Source: Chelativorans multitrophicus
GTDB lineage: Bacteria > Pseudomonadota > Alphaproteobacteria > Rhizobiales > Rhizobiaceae
Direction: 5' to 3'
Assembly: GCF_011317445.1 (NCBI RefSeq)
Contig: NZ_JAAAPL010000001.1
Location: forward strand, 2,003,001-2,067,000
Length of the DNA: 64,000 nucleotides
Below the pieces are notes generated by a model. The model was not told the origin of the DNA, did no database searches, and saw only the letters and a program-made list of their open reading frames with translations. Positions 1 through 8,092 of the stretch are shown piece after piece; the first letter of the stretch is position 1; each line of letters starts with the position of its first letter. The translations under genes and the position numbers were made by a program.

Positions 1-1751
1 AGGTCGAAAATGTTGGGCCGGGGGCCGATGAAGGAGACAAGGCTCATCACCAGCTCCTCGCGGATCGGGTCGATCGGCGGGTTGGTGACCTGCGCGAAGT
101 TCTGCTTGAAATAGGTGTAGAGCAGCTTCGACTTGTCCGACATGGCCGAGATCGGCGTATCGGTGCCCATCGAGCCAATCGCCTCCTGGCCGGTGGTGGC
201 CATCGGCGGCAGGAGCATCTTCACGTCTTCCTGGCTGTAGCCGAAGGCCTGCTGCCGATCGAGCATCGACACATCCTGCCGCAGCGCACGCGGCGCAACA
301 GGCTTCAGCTCCTCCAGGATGAGCTGCGTATTGCCAAGCCACTCGCGATACGGGTGCTTGGCGGCTATCGCCGCCTTTAGATCATCGTCGGAGATGATCC
401 GGCCCTGATCGAGATCGATGAGCAGCATGCGGCCGGGCTGCAGCCGCCACTTCTTGACGATCTTTTCCTCAGGGACGGCCAGAGCGCCGGCTTCCGAAGC
501 CATGATGACGCGATCATCGTCCGTCACCACATAACGGGCGGGCCTGAGGCCATTGCGGTCGAGCGTGGCGCCGATCTGGTGACCGTCCGTGAAGGCTACC
601 GCCGCCGGACCGTCCCATGGCTCCATGAGGGCCGCGTGATATTCGTAGAATGCCTTGCGCTCCGGCCCCATGAGCTTGTTGCCCGCCCATGCCTCAGGGA
701 TGAGCATCATCATGGCGTGCGCTAGGCTGTAGCCGCCCTGATAGAGGAATTCCAAGGCGTTGTCGAAGCAGGCAGTATCCGACTGCCCTTCGTAGGAAAT
801 CGGCCAGAGCTTGGAGATGTCGTTGCCGAAAAGCTCCGAATCCACCGACGCCTGCCGTGCAGCCATCCAGTTCACATTGCCGCGCAGCGTGTTGATCTCG
901 CCGTTATGGGCGACCATGCGGTACGGATGCGCGAGCTTCCAGGATGGAAACGTATTGGTGGAGAAGCGCTGGTGGACGAGCGCAAGCGCCGACTCGAAGC
1001 GCGGGTCCTTTAGGTCCTTGTAATAGGCGCCGAGCTGGTAGGCCAGGAACATGCCCTTGTAGACCACCGTGCGCGCCGACATGGAGACGATGTAGAAGCC
1101 ATTGTCGCGCCCACCGGTCTCCTCGTAGATTCGACCGGAGATCACTTTACGGAGGATGTATAACCGGCGCTCGAAATCCTCCTCGTCGCGGATCATATCG
1201 CCGCGACCTACGAAAACCTGACGATGGACCGGCTCGGACGCGGTAATGTCCGGAGCCTTTGAAAGGCAGGAATTATCGACCGGCACGTCGCGGAAGCCAA
1301 GGAGCGTCTGCCCCTCGGAGCGGCAAGCATCCGCGATCACCTCCTCGATATGGGCGCGCAGAGCAGGATCCTGCGGCATGAAGAGATAACCGACGCCGTA
1401 ATGGCCGGAAGCCGGCAGCTCCAGGCCCTCTCTCGCCATCTCCTCGCGGAAAAACCGATCGGGGATCTGCACCAGGATACCGGCGCCGTCACCCACGAGG
1501 GGATCGGCACCCACCGCGCCGCGGTGGGTGAGGTTCTCCAGCATTGCCAGCCCGTCCTGAACGATGGCGTGAGATTTCACGCCCTTCAGATGAGCCACGA
1601 AGCCGACACCGCAGGCGTCGTGCTCATTACGGGGATTGTAGAGCCCTCGCACATCAGGCAAACCGCTGTAGGCCGTGCGTTTGACGGCCGTCGCCCCAGC
1701 CTGCACGGCGGGCACCTGCCCGGTCGATACAGATGGCGTCAGTTCCGTCAT
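1..1751 (-). CDS. gltB: Glutamate synthase (NADPH) large subunit, 3' part cut by window edge
   Basis: This is the N-terminal 583 residues of the large subunit of glutamate synthase, which converts glutamine plus 2-oxoglutarate to two glutamates in ammonium assimilation. The start at 1751 follows a GGAGGAC ribosome site 7 bases upstream. Residues 41-48 read RNEHDACG; Cys47 is the expected class II glutaminase nucleophile, so the preceding residues are probably a removed propeptide, as in other GltB proteins. Downstream sequence (MGTDTPISAMSDKSKLLYTY near position 165) is typical of the GltB central region. The synthase and FMN domains lie outside the window. No partner gltD is visible here. 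Confidence 0.96.
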   Translation of the reverse strand, partial: MTELTPSVSTGQVPAVQAGATAVKRTAYSGLPDVRGLYNPRNEHDACGVGFVAHLKGVKSHAIVQDGLAMLENLTHRGAVGADPLVGDGAGILVQIPDRFFREEMAREGLELPASGHYGVGYLFMPQDPALRAHIEEVIADACRSEGQTLLGFRDVPVDNSCLSKAPDITASEPVHRQVFVGRGDMIRDEEDFERRLYILRKVISGRIYEETGGRDNGFYIVSMSARTVVYKGMFLAYQLGAYYKDLKDPRFESALALVHQRFSTNTFPSWKLAHPYRMVAHNGEINTLRGNVNWMAARQASVDSELFGNDISKLWPISYEGQSDTACFDNALEFLYQGGYSLAHAMMMLIPEAWAGNKLMGPERKAFYEYHAALMEPWDGPAAVAFTDGHQIGATLDRNGLRPARYVVTDDDRVIMASEAGALAVPEEKIVKKWRLQPGRMLLIDLDQGRIISDDDLKAAIAAKHPYREWLGNTQLILEELKPVAPRALRQDVSMLDRQQAFGYSQEDVKMLLPPMATTGQEAIGSMGTDTPISAMSDKSKLLYTYFKQNFAQVTNPPIDPIREELVMSLVSFIGPRPNIFD

Positions 1752-2211
1752 CGCTTCGTCCTCCAGTCGTGGCCCTCTCGGGGCGGCGTTGGCTTTCGGG
1801 CAGCCTCCTAGCGGTGGTCATCCCGGTGTATTGGATCGGCGTATCTTTCGAAAAGCCGTGAAGAACGCTTTCCCTCTTCCGTGGGTGCACCCTTCTGGTG
1901 GGCAGTGCGCGAACTTGGGTCCTCGTCACCGCCTTCCGCGCATTCTCATAGACCGCCGCACCACTATAGCGCAAACGGCCTGAAAACGCTGGGATAAATA
2001 AGACAGCAGTGCTGTCCTATTTCCCTCATTGCCAGAAAATGGCGCCGGGCACAATACGAAACAGCAAAAAAACGAGATCGACCGGCAACAAAATTGCCGA
2101 AAGCGCCACCGCGCCGCAAGTTAAAGCCCAGTCAGCCACTGGATGAAGCTTCGGCCTTGAAATCCGGCGGGTGAATGCGCGAGGGTGCGGCCGCAACAGA
2201 CGAGGTTACCA
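1752..2211. other. Divergent intergenic region between gltB and threonine aldolase
   Basis: About 460 bases without a convincing gene. A leftward reading frame at 1654-1974 overlaps the gltB start, is rich in Arg and resembles no protein I know. The region should hold the gltB promoter and the threonine aldolase promoter. Its notable content is the 27-base palindrome at 1996-2022, listed separately. Confidence 0.7.
1996..2022. promoter_or_regulatory. 27-bp near-perfect palindrome, probable operator
   Basis: The arms 1996-2008 and 2010-2022 are inverted copies with 12 of 13 positions paired around a single central G; the core is GACAGCA-G-TGCTGTC. It lies about 245 bases upstream of gltB and 190 upstream of threonine aldolase. 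The symmetry and length suit a dimeric repressor of TetR or similar type. The regulator is unknown to me and no regulator gene is adjacent. As RNA it could also fold, but no T-run follows. Confidence 0.55.
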
Positions 2212-3270
2212 ATGGCGTTCAATTTCGCATCGGACAATTGGGCGGGCGCGCATCCCGCAATCAGCGCAGCACTTGCGGAACATTCGAGCGGACACGCGCC
2301 GGCTTACGGCGGCAGCGATCTTGATCGGCAGGTTGAAAAGCGCTTCTGCGAGATTTTCGAGCGGGAGGTCGCAGTCTTTTTTGTGGGAACTGGGACCGCC
2401 GCGAATTCGCTTTCCATATCGCTGTTCAATCGCCCGGGCGGCGTCGTTTTCACGCATAATGAGGCGCATATGCGGGAGGATGAATGCGGGGCACCCGAAT
2501 ATCTGACGGGAGGCGCCAGGCTCCACGGCATTCCCGGCCCGCTGGGACGCGTAGAGCCCGAGGCGCTGGACGCGGCCATTCGCCTCTATCCGGCGCAATT
2601 CGTCCATTCCGGTCAGCCTATGGCGGTGTCGATCACACAAAGCACTGAGATCGGCACAATCTATTCTCTGGATGAGATCGTTGCGATCGCCGAGATCAGC
2701 CGCGCGCATGGCCTGCCGCTGCACATGGACGGAGCTCGTTTTGCGAATGCGCTGGTGGCGCTTGACACGTCGCCAGCGGAAATGACCTGGAAACGCGGTG
2801 TCGATGTCGTCTCATTCGGCGCGACGAAGAATGGCTGCTGGTGCGCGGAGGCGATCGTCGTCACAGACCCGGCAAAAGCCCACGACCTTCCTTTCCTGCG
2901 CAAGAGGGCGGCGCAACTTTTTTCCAAGTCCAGATTTATCGCCGCCCAGTTCGATGCCTATTTCCGCGACGATCTTTGGCTGAGAAATGCTGCCCATTCC
3001 AACCGGATGGCGGGCAGGCTGGCCGATCATCTGGCGGGTGCCTCCTCAGCACGCCTTGCCTGGCGGCCGCAGGCGAACGAGGTATTCGCGATCCTCACGG
3101 ATGAAACGGCCAGGTATCTGGGCGAAAAGGGCGTCTTCTTCCATCCCTGGAAAGTGCCGCAGGAGGCTGAACTCGCGCTCGCCCCCGGCGAAGGGCTTTA
3201 TCGCTTCGTCACCTCTTTTGCTACAACAGAGGAGGAGGTCGACGCCTTTGGAGGGCTGCTGCACAGGTGA
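2212..3270 (+). CDS. ltaE: Low-specificity L-threonine aldolase (PLP-dependent)
   Basis: A 352-residue fold-type I PLP enzyme expected to cleave L-threonine or L-allo-threonine to glycine and acetaldehyde in the cytosol. The motif SFGATKNG holds the lysine (K206) predicted to form the Schiff base with PLP, and MDGARF holds an aspartate (D173) expected to contact the PLP nitrogen. Length matches the family. The start at 2212 has GAGG 7-8 bases upstream and gives the family-typical N-terminus; an upstream GTG at 2185 is in frame but less likely. It converges with hsp20. No operon partner is visible. Confidence 0.93.
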   Translation: MAFNFASDNWAGAHPAISAALAEHSSGHAPAYGGSDLDRQVEKRFCEIFEREVAVFFVGTGTAANSLSISLFNRPGGVVFTHNEAHMREDECGAPEYLTGGARLHGIPGPLGRVEPEALDAAIRLYPAQFVHSGQPMAVSITQSTEIGTIYSLDEIVAIAEISRAHGLPLHMDGARFANALVALDTSPAEMTWKRGVDVVSFGATKNGCWCAEAIVVTDPAKAHDLPFLRKRAAQLFSKSRFIAAQFDAYFRDDLWLRNAAHSNRMAGRLADHLAGASSARLAWRPQANEVFAILTDETARYLGEKGVFFHPWKVPQEAELALAPGEGLYRFVTSFATTEEEVDAFGGLLHR

Positions 3271-3279
3271 CGTAAGGCC

Positions 3280-3308
3280 AAAAGAAAAGCGGCGCCCGAA
3301 GGCGCCGC
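3280..3308 (-). terminator. Rho-independent terminator of the hsp20 gene
   Basis: A perfect 8-bp stem GCGGCGCC/GGCGCCGC closes a CGAA loop (TTCG on the minus strand). Read leftward it is followed by a T-rich run (positions 3288-3280), so it terminates the small heat-shock gene whose stop is at 3331. It may also stop transcription from the aldolase side. Confidence 0.85.
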
Positions 3309-3330
3309 CATAAGCTTGCAAGAATCTGCC

Positions 3331-3795
3331 TTACGCGGCGTTCTTTGCCTCGATCTGCTTTGCTTCCTTGGCAGCCCGCGCAATCGGGATGCGGCGCGGC
3401 TTCATTTCCTCGGGAATGTTGCGGACAAGGTCCACATGGAGCAGGCCGTCCTTAAGTACGGCACCAGCAACTTCCACATGGTCCGCAAGCTGGAAGCGCC
3501 GCTCGAAGCTGCGAGAGGCAATGCCGCGATACAGAAATTCGTTCGTTTCCTTATTCTCCTCGAGCTTCTCGCCCTTGATGGTCAGCACGTTGCGATGCGC
3601 TTCGACCGAGATATCGTCCTCGGAGAAGCCCGCAACAGCCATCGAGATGCGATAGGCGTCATCGCCCGTGCGCTCGATATTGTAGGGCGGGTAGGTCTGA
3701 CCGCCCTCGAGCTGGCCAAGCGAGTCGAGCATCGTGAAAAGCCGGTCGAACCCTACGGTCGATCGGTAAAGGGGAGAGAAATCGACATGACGCAT
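3331..3795 (-). CDS. ibpA: Small heat-shock protein, Hsp20/IbpA family
   Basis: A 154-residue ATP-independent chaperone that would hold unfolding proteins in the cytosol during heat stress. The N-terminus (RHVDFSPLYRSTVGFDRLF) matches the alphaproteobacterial class A small heat-shock proteins. A central alpha-crystallin domain ends with the conserved AVLKDGLLHVDL strand, followed by a basic tail. I chose the start at 3795 because AGGAGG lies 7 bases upstream; an in-frame start at 3840 adds a Cys-rich stretch not seen in the family. A ROSE-like thermosensor leader lies directly upstream. Confidence 0.95.
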   Translation of the reverse strand: MRHVDFSPLYRSTVGFDRLFTMLDSLGQLEGGQTYPPYNIERTGDDAYRISMAVAGFSEDDISVEAHRNVLTIKGEKLEENKETNEFLYRGIASRSFERRFQLADHVEVAGAVLKDGLLHVDLVRNIPEEMKPRRIPIARAAKEAKQIEAKNAA

Positions 3796-3876
3796 GGTCT
3801 GTCCTCCTGTTGAGCAACAAGTTTGCGTTTTGGCCATCACCGGAAACCCGCAAAGGGCGTTTCCATCCGGCCAACG
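3796..3876 (-). promoter_or_regulatory. ROSE-like RNA thermometer leader of hsp20
   Basis: Read on the minus strand, a long hairpin has an outer stem TTGGCC/GGCCAA (3874-3869 with 3835-3830) and an inner stem GGAAAC..GTTTCC plus CCC/GGG. It is followed by TTGCT and, four bases later, the AGGAGG ribosome site. ROSE elements of rhizobial small heat-shock genes mask the ribosome site by imperfect pairing with a UYGCU motif; the order of elements here fits. Inferred function: low translation at normal temperature, melting on heat shock. Confidence 0.75.
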
Positions 3877-4104
3877 GCTCCTTCATCGGCAGCCGCACCA
3901 AGAATCTGGTGGTTTCGGCGCATTAATTCAAGGCCGACTGCAGCTTCCAAAAAGGGACTTAGCGACCTGCATTCTGGCGCGGGCTCCAAAAAAGATGAAC
4001 GCCAGCTGAACGTCGTCTTCGCCTCCCGTTCAGGCTGATCCAGATAGGATGAGTGCGAAATTCCGGAAAGGATGCATCCGTCCCTTCCATCCTTCCGGGC
4101 TAGG

Positions 4105-4132
4105 CCGGAGGCGGACTCAACGCCGCCTCCGG
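4105..4132. other. Strong GC-rich hairpin in the gap before the hydrolase
   Basis: A perfect 10-bp inverted repeat, CCGGAGGCGG (4105-4114) and CCGCCTCCGG (4123-4132), with an 8-base loop. No clear T-run follows on either strand, so it is not a standard terminator; no gene ends just before it. The rest of 3877-4218 holds no gene that I can support. Confidence 0.6.
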
Positions 4133-4218
4133 TATGCTTTTCAGGTTATGGGCGTAAAACACTTTGCTTTTAAGGCTGCGGCTCTTTATCAAAAAAAGAA
4201 AGAGCCGATCACAGCGAC

Positions 4219-5190
4219 ATGGCCGACCTGCTCCGCGAAATTCCGGAAAACCCCGTGCCGCCCGGCGCAATATCGGGCATGATGACCGCACGCGACCGTC
4301 GGCGCATCCGCTACGCTCTATTCCCCTCCTCCGGCGAGTACGGAACCGTGGTCATCCTGCCCGGGCGCAACGAATGTATCGAGAAATATTTCGAGACGGT
4401 GCGCGACCTGTCGGAGCGCGGCTTCGCGGTGGCAATGTTGGATTGGCGCGGCCAAGGTGGATCGGACCGTCTTCTCAAGGATCCTCGGCGTGGACATGTG
4501 CGGTCCTTCAACCAATACACCTCCGATCTCGACCAGTTCTTCCGCGAGGTCGTGCTGCCGGATTGCCGCCCCCCTTTCACCGTGCTCGGCCACTCGACCG
4601 GCTCGCTTGCGGCTTTACTCGCCGCACCTTATCTCACCACCCGCGTTCGACGCATGGTGCTCGTTGCGCCGCTGCTTGAAATCCAGACCTCGCTTCCGCT
4701 TGGCCCGGCGAAAATGCTTGCAAAACTGCTCTGCGCCGTCGGCCTTGGCCGCATCTATATTGCCGGGCGAAGCAGGCGCGGGAAGGAAGTCCCTTTCCAG
4801 CCCAATGTATTGACGAGCGATCAGGAACGGCACAGCCGAAACCAGGCGCTCCTCCACGCCTTTCCGGAGCTTTTTGTGGGAGGCCCTACAGCTGCGTGGC
4901 TGAATGCGGCCTGGTCGGCGATAAAGCGCGTCAACGACCCCGATTTCCAGGCATCGGTTCGCATTCCCATTCTCTTCCTGGCGGCCGGGATGGACAGGGT
5001 GGTTTCGACGCCCGCGATCGAGCGCTATGCGCGCTGCCTGCGCTCGGCAAGGGTGTTAACCATCGACGGTGCGCGGCATGAAATTCTGCAGGAGGTCGAT
5101 ATGTTTCGGGAACAGGCTCTCGCCGCCTTCGAGACCTTCGCAAAGGGCCACCAGGAAAGAGCCGCCGCAAACGAGCCTGTGGGGATGTAG
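4219..5190 (+). CDS. pldB: Alpha/beta hydrolase, lysophospholipase L2 (PldB)-like
   Basis: A 323-residue cytosolic alpha/beta hydrolase of the monoglyceride lipase/lysophospholipase group, expected to remove a fatty acyl chain from a lysolipid or monoacylglycerol. Visible catalytic triad: Ser126 in GHSTGS, Asp259 in LAAGMDR and His287 in DGARHEI. The oxyanion region LPGRNECIEKY and the segment DWRGQGGS (residues 75-82) match the PldB family. No signal peptide. It ends one base before the convergent HisN-type gene. Substrate is inferred from family only. Confidence 0.9.
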   Translation: MADLLREIPENPVPPGAISGMMTARDRRRIRYALFPSSGEYGTVVILPGRNECIEKYFETVRDLSERGFAVAMLDWRGQGGSDRLLKDPRRGHVRSFNQYTSDLDQFFREVVLPDCRPPFTVLGHSTGSLAALLAAPYLTTRVRRMVLVAPLLEIQTSLPLGPAKMLAKLLCAVGLGRIYIAGRSRRGKEVPFQPNVLTSDQERHSRNQALLHAFPELFVGGPTAAWLNAAWSAIKRVNDPDFQASVRIPILFLAAGMDRVVSTPAIERYARCLRSARVLTIDGARHEILQEVDMFREQALAAFETFAKGHQERAAANEPVGM

Positions 5191-5970
5191 TTACCCCTGC
5201 AGGAATTCCAGCGCCCGTGAATGCAGCTCCGGCGTCGCGGCGGCAACGATATCTCCTCCCGCCTCAGCCGGCGCTCCCGCCCAGGTGGTCACCACGCCCC
5301 CGGCCTGCTCGATAATGGGGATCAGCGCGACGATATCGTAGGACTGCAAACCGCTTTCTATCACCAGATCCACGTGGCCCGCGGCGACCATAGCATAGCC
5401 ATAGCAATCGGTGCCGTAGCGCGGCAGCCTCACCGCCTGCTCCACCCTGTCATAAAGGGGACGCCGCTTGCCATCGAAGAGCGAAGGTGTCGTGGTGCAC
5501 AGCGTTGCATCGGCGAGGGTGGTGGTGCGGCGCGTCGTTAACCTGCGTGGGCTGCCCGGCCCCTCATAATATGCTCCGCCGCCATCCGCGTAATAGAGCT
5601 CACCCGTAAAGGGCTGCGACATCAGGCCCGCCACCGCGTCGCCTTCCACCGTCAGTCCGACGAGGGTGCCCCAGAGCGGCAAGCCCGAAATGAAGGCGCG
5701 CGTACCGTCGATGGGATCGATAATCCAGAGATGGCTGCTGTCGCCTTTTTCCGCACCGAACTCTTCACCTATGATGCCGTGATCGGGGAAATGCTCGCGG
5801 ATAAGGCGGCGGATGGCCTCTTCCGCCGCCCGGTCCGCCTCCGTCACCGGATCGAAAGAGCCTGAAGCCTTATTAACGACGGCGCCGTTCTGGCGGAAGC
5901 GCGGTAAGGTTTCAGCCGCCGCCGCAGCAGCAATTCGACGCAGGAAGTCGGGCGAAGGGTGGTTGGCCAT
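5191..5970 (-). CDS. hisN: Inositol-monophosphatase-family phosphatase, likely histidinol-phosphatase HisN
   Basis: A 260-residue Mg2+-dependent phosphatase of the IMPase/FIG superfamily. The metal-binding motifs are present: GEEFG, DPIDGTRAFISG and the C-terminal YDIVAL. In Rhizobiales the copy beside the N-formylglutamate amidohydrolase and cpdR genes is usually annotated as a monophosphatase or histidinol phosphatase (HisN), which supplies the histidinol-phosphate phosphatase step of histidine synthesis. SuhB-like inositol phosphatase is the alternative. The start at 5970 (MANHPSPDF) gives a family-typical N-terminus; an upstream in-frame start at 6129 adds an unlikely extension. Divergent to it lies a probable sRNA. 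Confidence 0.88.
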   Translation of the reverse strand: MANHPSPDFLRRIAAAAAAETLPRFRQNGAVVNKASGSFDPVTEADRAAEEAIRRLIREHFPDHGIIGEEFGAEKGDSSHLWIIDPIDGTRAFISGLPLWGTLVGLTVEGDAVAGLMSQPFTGELYYADGGGAYYEGPGSPRRLTTRRTTTLADATLCTTTPSLFDGKRRPLYDRVEQAVRLPRYGTDCYGYAMVAAGHVDLVIESGLQSYDIVALIPIIEQAGGVVTTWAGAPAEAGGDIVAAATPELHSRALEFLQG

Positions 5971-6167
5971 TTTGGTCCCCAGGGGCGCGCGAAGCGAGTG
6001 GCTAGCGCATCGCTCCAAAAATCCGAAAGCGGTTTCGGAAGCACGATGCGTAGATCCAAAAAGTTTATAGTCCTTTTTGCGTCCTGAAGAACGCACGGCG
6101 CTGTAAGCGAGAAAGCTGATGAAAGTCAAATAATCCCACTCTTATGTGCACAAGTTTGCAGCAAGGC

Positions 6168-6195
6168 TTGACAGTTGTGCAATGCAGCATAGACT
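6168..6195 (+). promoter_or_regulatory. Sigma-70-type promoter of the intergenic sRNA
   Basis: TTGACA at 6168-6173 and TAGACT at 6190-6195 with a 16-base spacer. This is the closest match to a housekeeping promoter in the gap, and no protein gene follows on this strand until 7387, so it most likely drives the sRNA that starts at about 6203. Confidence 0.7.
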
Positions 6196-6202
6196 TTGAT
6201 TC

Positions 6203-6285
6203 GGACAGTGACCCTGTCCATGCCCATCTTGGGCGTTTCCTCCCTAGACTTTGACCGTGTCGTGAAAACGATACGGTCTCTTTTT
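6203..6285 (+). ncRNA. Trans-acting sRNA candidate (suhB-motif / anti-Shine-Dalgarno type)
   Basis: About 83 nt between a good promoter and a terminator. Predicted parts in order: hairpin GGACAG/CTGTCC (6203-6208 with 6214-6219), hairpin GCCC/GGGC (6222-6225 with 6231-6234), a single-stranded TTTCCTCCCTAG stretch (6237-6248) complementary to ribosome sites, and a terminator stem (6253-6278) with T-run. It has no reading frame of note. The position, divergent from an inositol-phosphatase gene, recalls the suhB RNA motif reported from comparative genomics in Rhizobiales; that family link is from memory and unverified. Confidence 0.75.
6253..6285 (+). terminator. Rho-independent terminator of the sRNA
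   Basis: Ten-pair stem GACCGTGTCG/CGATACGGTC with one G-U pair, loop TGAAAA, then TCTTTTT. It lies 22 bases beyond the stop of the convergent amidohydrolase gene. Confidence 0.88.
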
Positions 6286-6307
6286 AAATGCCTGTGAAAG
6301 CTGGCTA

Positions 6308-7198
6308 TTATTCCGCCGCAAGGGGCGGAGCGAGGAAATACTGCTCCGGCATATTAACGAGACCGCGAACGAAATCCATGAGATCCCTTGCGAATGTCTC
6401 GAATCGTGCATTCCGCTCCAACGTGCGCTCATTCATATAAAGACTGCGGCTAATTTCGATTTGCAGCGCGTGCTGCCGCTCGGCGGGCCGCCCATAATGC
6501 TCCGTGATAAAGCCGCCTGCATATGGACGATTATGCGCCACGCTATAGCCCTTGGCCGTAAGAAGCGCCACCGCATTTTGCGTCAGAACCGGAAAGGCCG
6601 ACGAGCCGAATCGATCCCCCAGAATGAAGTCGGGCCTTGAAGAACCATCCGCTACGCGGATGTTGGCGGGCATGGAATGGCAGTCGATCAAGATCGCATA
6701 GCCGAACATTGCTCGCGTGCGGGCGAGGAGATCTGACAGGCAGGCGTGATAGGGACGGTAGATATGATTGATGCGCTCCAAAGCCTCCGCAAGCGGCAGG
6801 CGCGAGGGATAAATGTCGAGGCCCTCACCCACGAGCTTGGGCACTGTCCCAAGCCCCCCCGCTACCCTCGGGGAGCGGATATTGGCGAAGGAAGGCACCG
6901 GCTCGCGGAACATCCGCGGATCGAGTTCCCAGGGCTCGCGGTTGACGTCCAGATAGGCTCTGGGAAAGTTGGCGATCAGAAGCGGCGCTCCAAGACTGGC
7001 GGCGCCCGCGAACAGCTCGTCGACAAAACAGTCTTCCGAACGCCGGATAGTAAAGGCGTCCAGCTTGCTCATTGCAAGAAAACGGGGTGGATAGAAACGC
7101 CCGCTATGGGGTGAGTTGAAGATAAAGGGTACCCGCTGTTGACCCGGCTGCAAAACCTTGAAGGCCGGAATTTCCGAAAAGTCGGCCTCTACACCCAT
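6308..7198 (-). CDS. N-formylglutamate amidohydrolase family protein
   Basis: A 296-residue zinc hydrolase of the N-formylglutamate amidohydrolase (HutG/FGase) family, which releases formate and glutamate from N-formylglutamate in some histidine-degradation routes. Family signatures are visible: FNSPHSGRFYPPRF, RRSEDCFVDELF, NFPRAYLDVNREPWELD, LIDCHSMP and QIEISRSLYMNE. The start at 7198 has GAGG 7 bases upstream; an in-frame start at 7258 is less likely. No other hut genes are near, so the histidine-catabolic role is not supported by context; the neighbouring order with cpdR is conserved in rhizobia. Confidence 0.9.
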   Translation of the reverse strand: MGVEADFSEIPAFKVLQPGQQRVPFIFNSPHSGRFYPPRFLAMSKLDAFTIRRSEDCFVDELFAGAASLGAPLLIANFPRAYLDVNREPWELDPRMFREPVPSFANIRSPRVAGGLGTVPKLVGEGLDIYPSRLPLAEALERINHIYRPYHACLSDLLARTRAMFGYAILIDCHSMPANIRVADGSSRPDFILGDRFGSSAFPVLTQNAVALLTAKGYSVAHNRPYAGGFITEHYGRPAERQHALQIEISRSLYMNERTLERNARFETFARDLMDFVRGLVNMPEQYFLAPPLAAE

Positions 7199-7386
7199 TT
7201 GTTGCCTCACGCGCTGGAAAGGCCCTCCCAATGCCACCGCATGAGCCTGCCATTCCAATCGATCCCTGTCCAGTGGGCGGGCGGGGCTGAACCTTTACCG
7301 GAGGCAGGATTCACTTGATATTTACCCTGCCGAAAACATATACCAGAAGCGCCCTCGGGCGGGGTGGACAGGTGCGGTAGACGGAA

Positions 7387-7749
7387 ATGACACGAATTCT
7401 CCTGGCAGAAGATGACGACGACATGCGGCGCTTCCTGGTCAAGGCGCTTGAGCGCGCCGGCTATGAAGTGGTCGATTTCGATAACGGCGCAGGGGCCTAT
7501 GAGCGGCTGCGCGAAGAACCGTTTTCCCTCCTCCTAACCGATATCGTGATGCCGGAGATGGATGGGATAGAGCTTGCCCGGCGCGCAACGGAGATTGATC
7601 CGGACCTCAAGGTCATGTTCATCACCGGCTTCGCCGCCGTGGCGCTTAACCCGGATTCCAAGGCCCCGCGCGATGCGAAGGTGCTTTCAAAGCCCTTCCA
7701 CCTGCGCGAGCTGGTCACAGAAGTGGAAAAGCTGCTTCAGGCGGCCTAA
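7387..7749 (+). CDS. cpdR: CpdR-type single-domain response regulator
   Basis: A 120-residue stand-alone receiver domain. The acidic cluster AEDDDD (residues 7-12), the phosphorylatable Asp52 in LTDIVMPEMDG, T80 in FITGF and Lys102 in SKPFH are all in place. There is no output domain. In Caulobacter and Sinorhizobium, unphosphorylated CpdR targets ClpXP to the cell pole and promotes cell-cycle proteolysis, with phosphate flowing from CckA-ChpT. The sequence is almost identical in style to rhizobial CpdR1 and lies beside the same neighbour, so the call is firm. Promoter presumably within 7199-7386. Confidence 0.93.
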   Translation: MTRILLAEDDDDMRRFLVKALERAGYEVVDFDNGAGAYERLREEPFSLLLTDIVMPEMDGIELARRATEIDPDLKVMFITGFAAVALNPDSKAPRDAKVLSKPFHLRELVTEVEKLLQAA

Positions 7750-7821
7750 AGACCGTTGAATTGCGCACAAGCTTCCTATTGACGTGCAGGGGGGCTTTAT
7801 GGTCTATGCGGCGCGTCGGAT

Positions 7822-7896
<75 letters not shown>

Positions 7897-8092
7897 TCCA
7901 AACCCCCGAGAAATTCAACGGCTTGCGGCGACCGACACTTCTCGCATCGGGATGATGCACGAGTTTGGGCGCGCTTTTAGGACACACCAAGCCCAGCTTT
8001 CGCGTGTCTTGGAACAGCGCCCGGCCCCTGAAGTCGAAAACCTCCTCATCGGCGCGAAGCGCAACTCCTCTCCTTGATCGCGGTGCACACGA

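Noticed and set aside
1654..1974. Leftward 106-codon frame covering the gltB start
   Set aside because: It overlaps the gltB N-terminus in another frame, is Arg-rich and lacks a ribosome site; the gltB frame has a clear start and family sequence.
7897..8092. Possible gene remnant between tRNA-Val and the GT2 gene
   Set aside because: A leftward frame reads DEEVFDFRGRALFQD and similar text, but there is no start with a ribosome site and no family I recognise.
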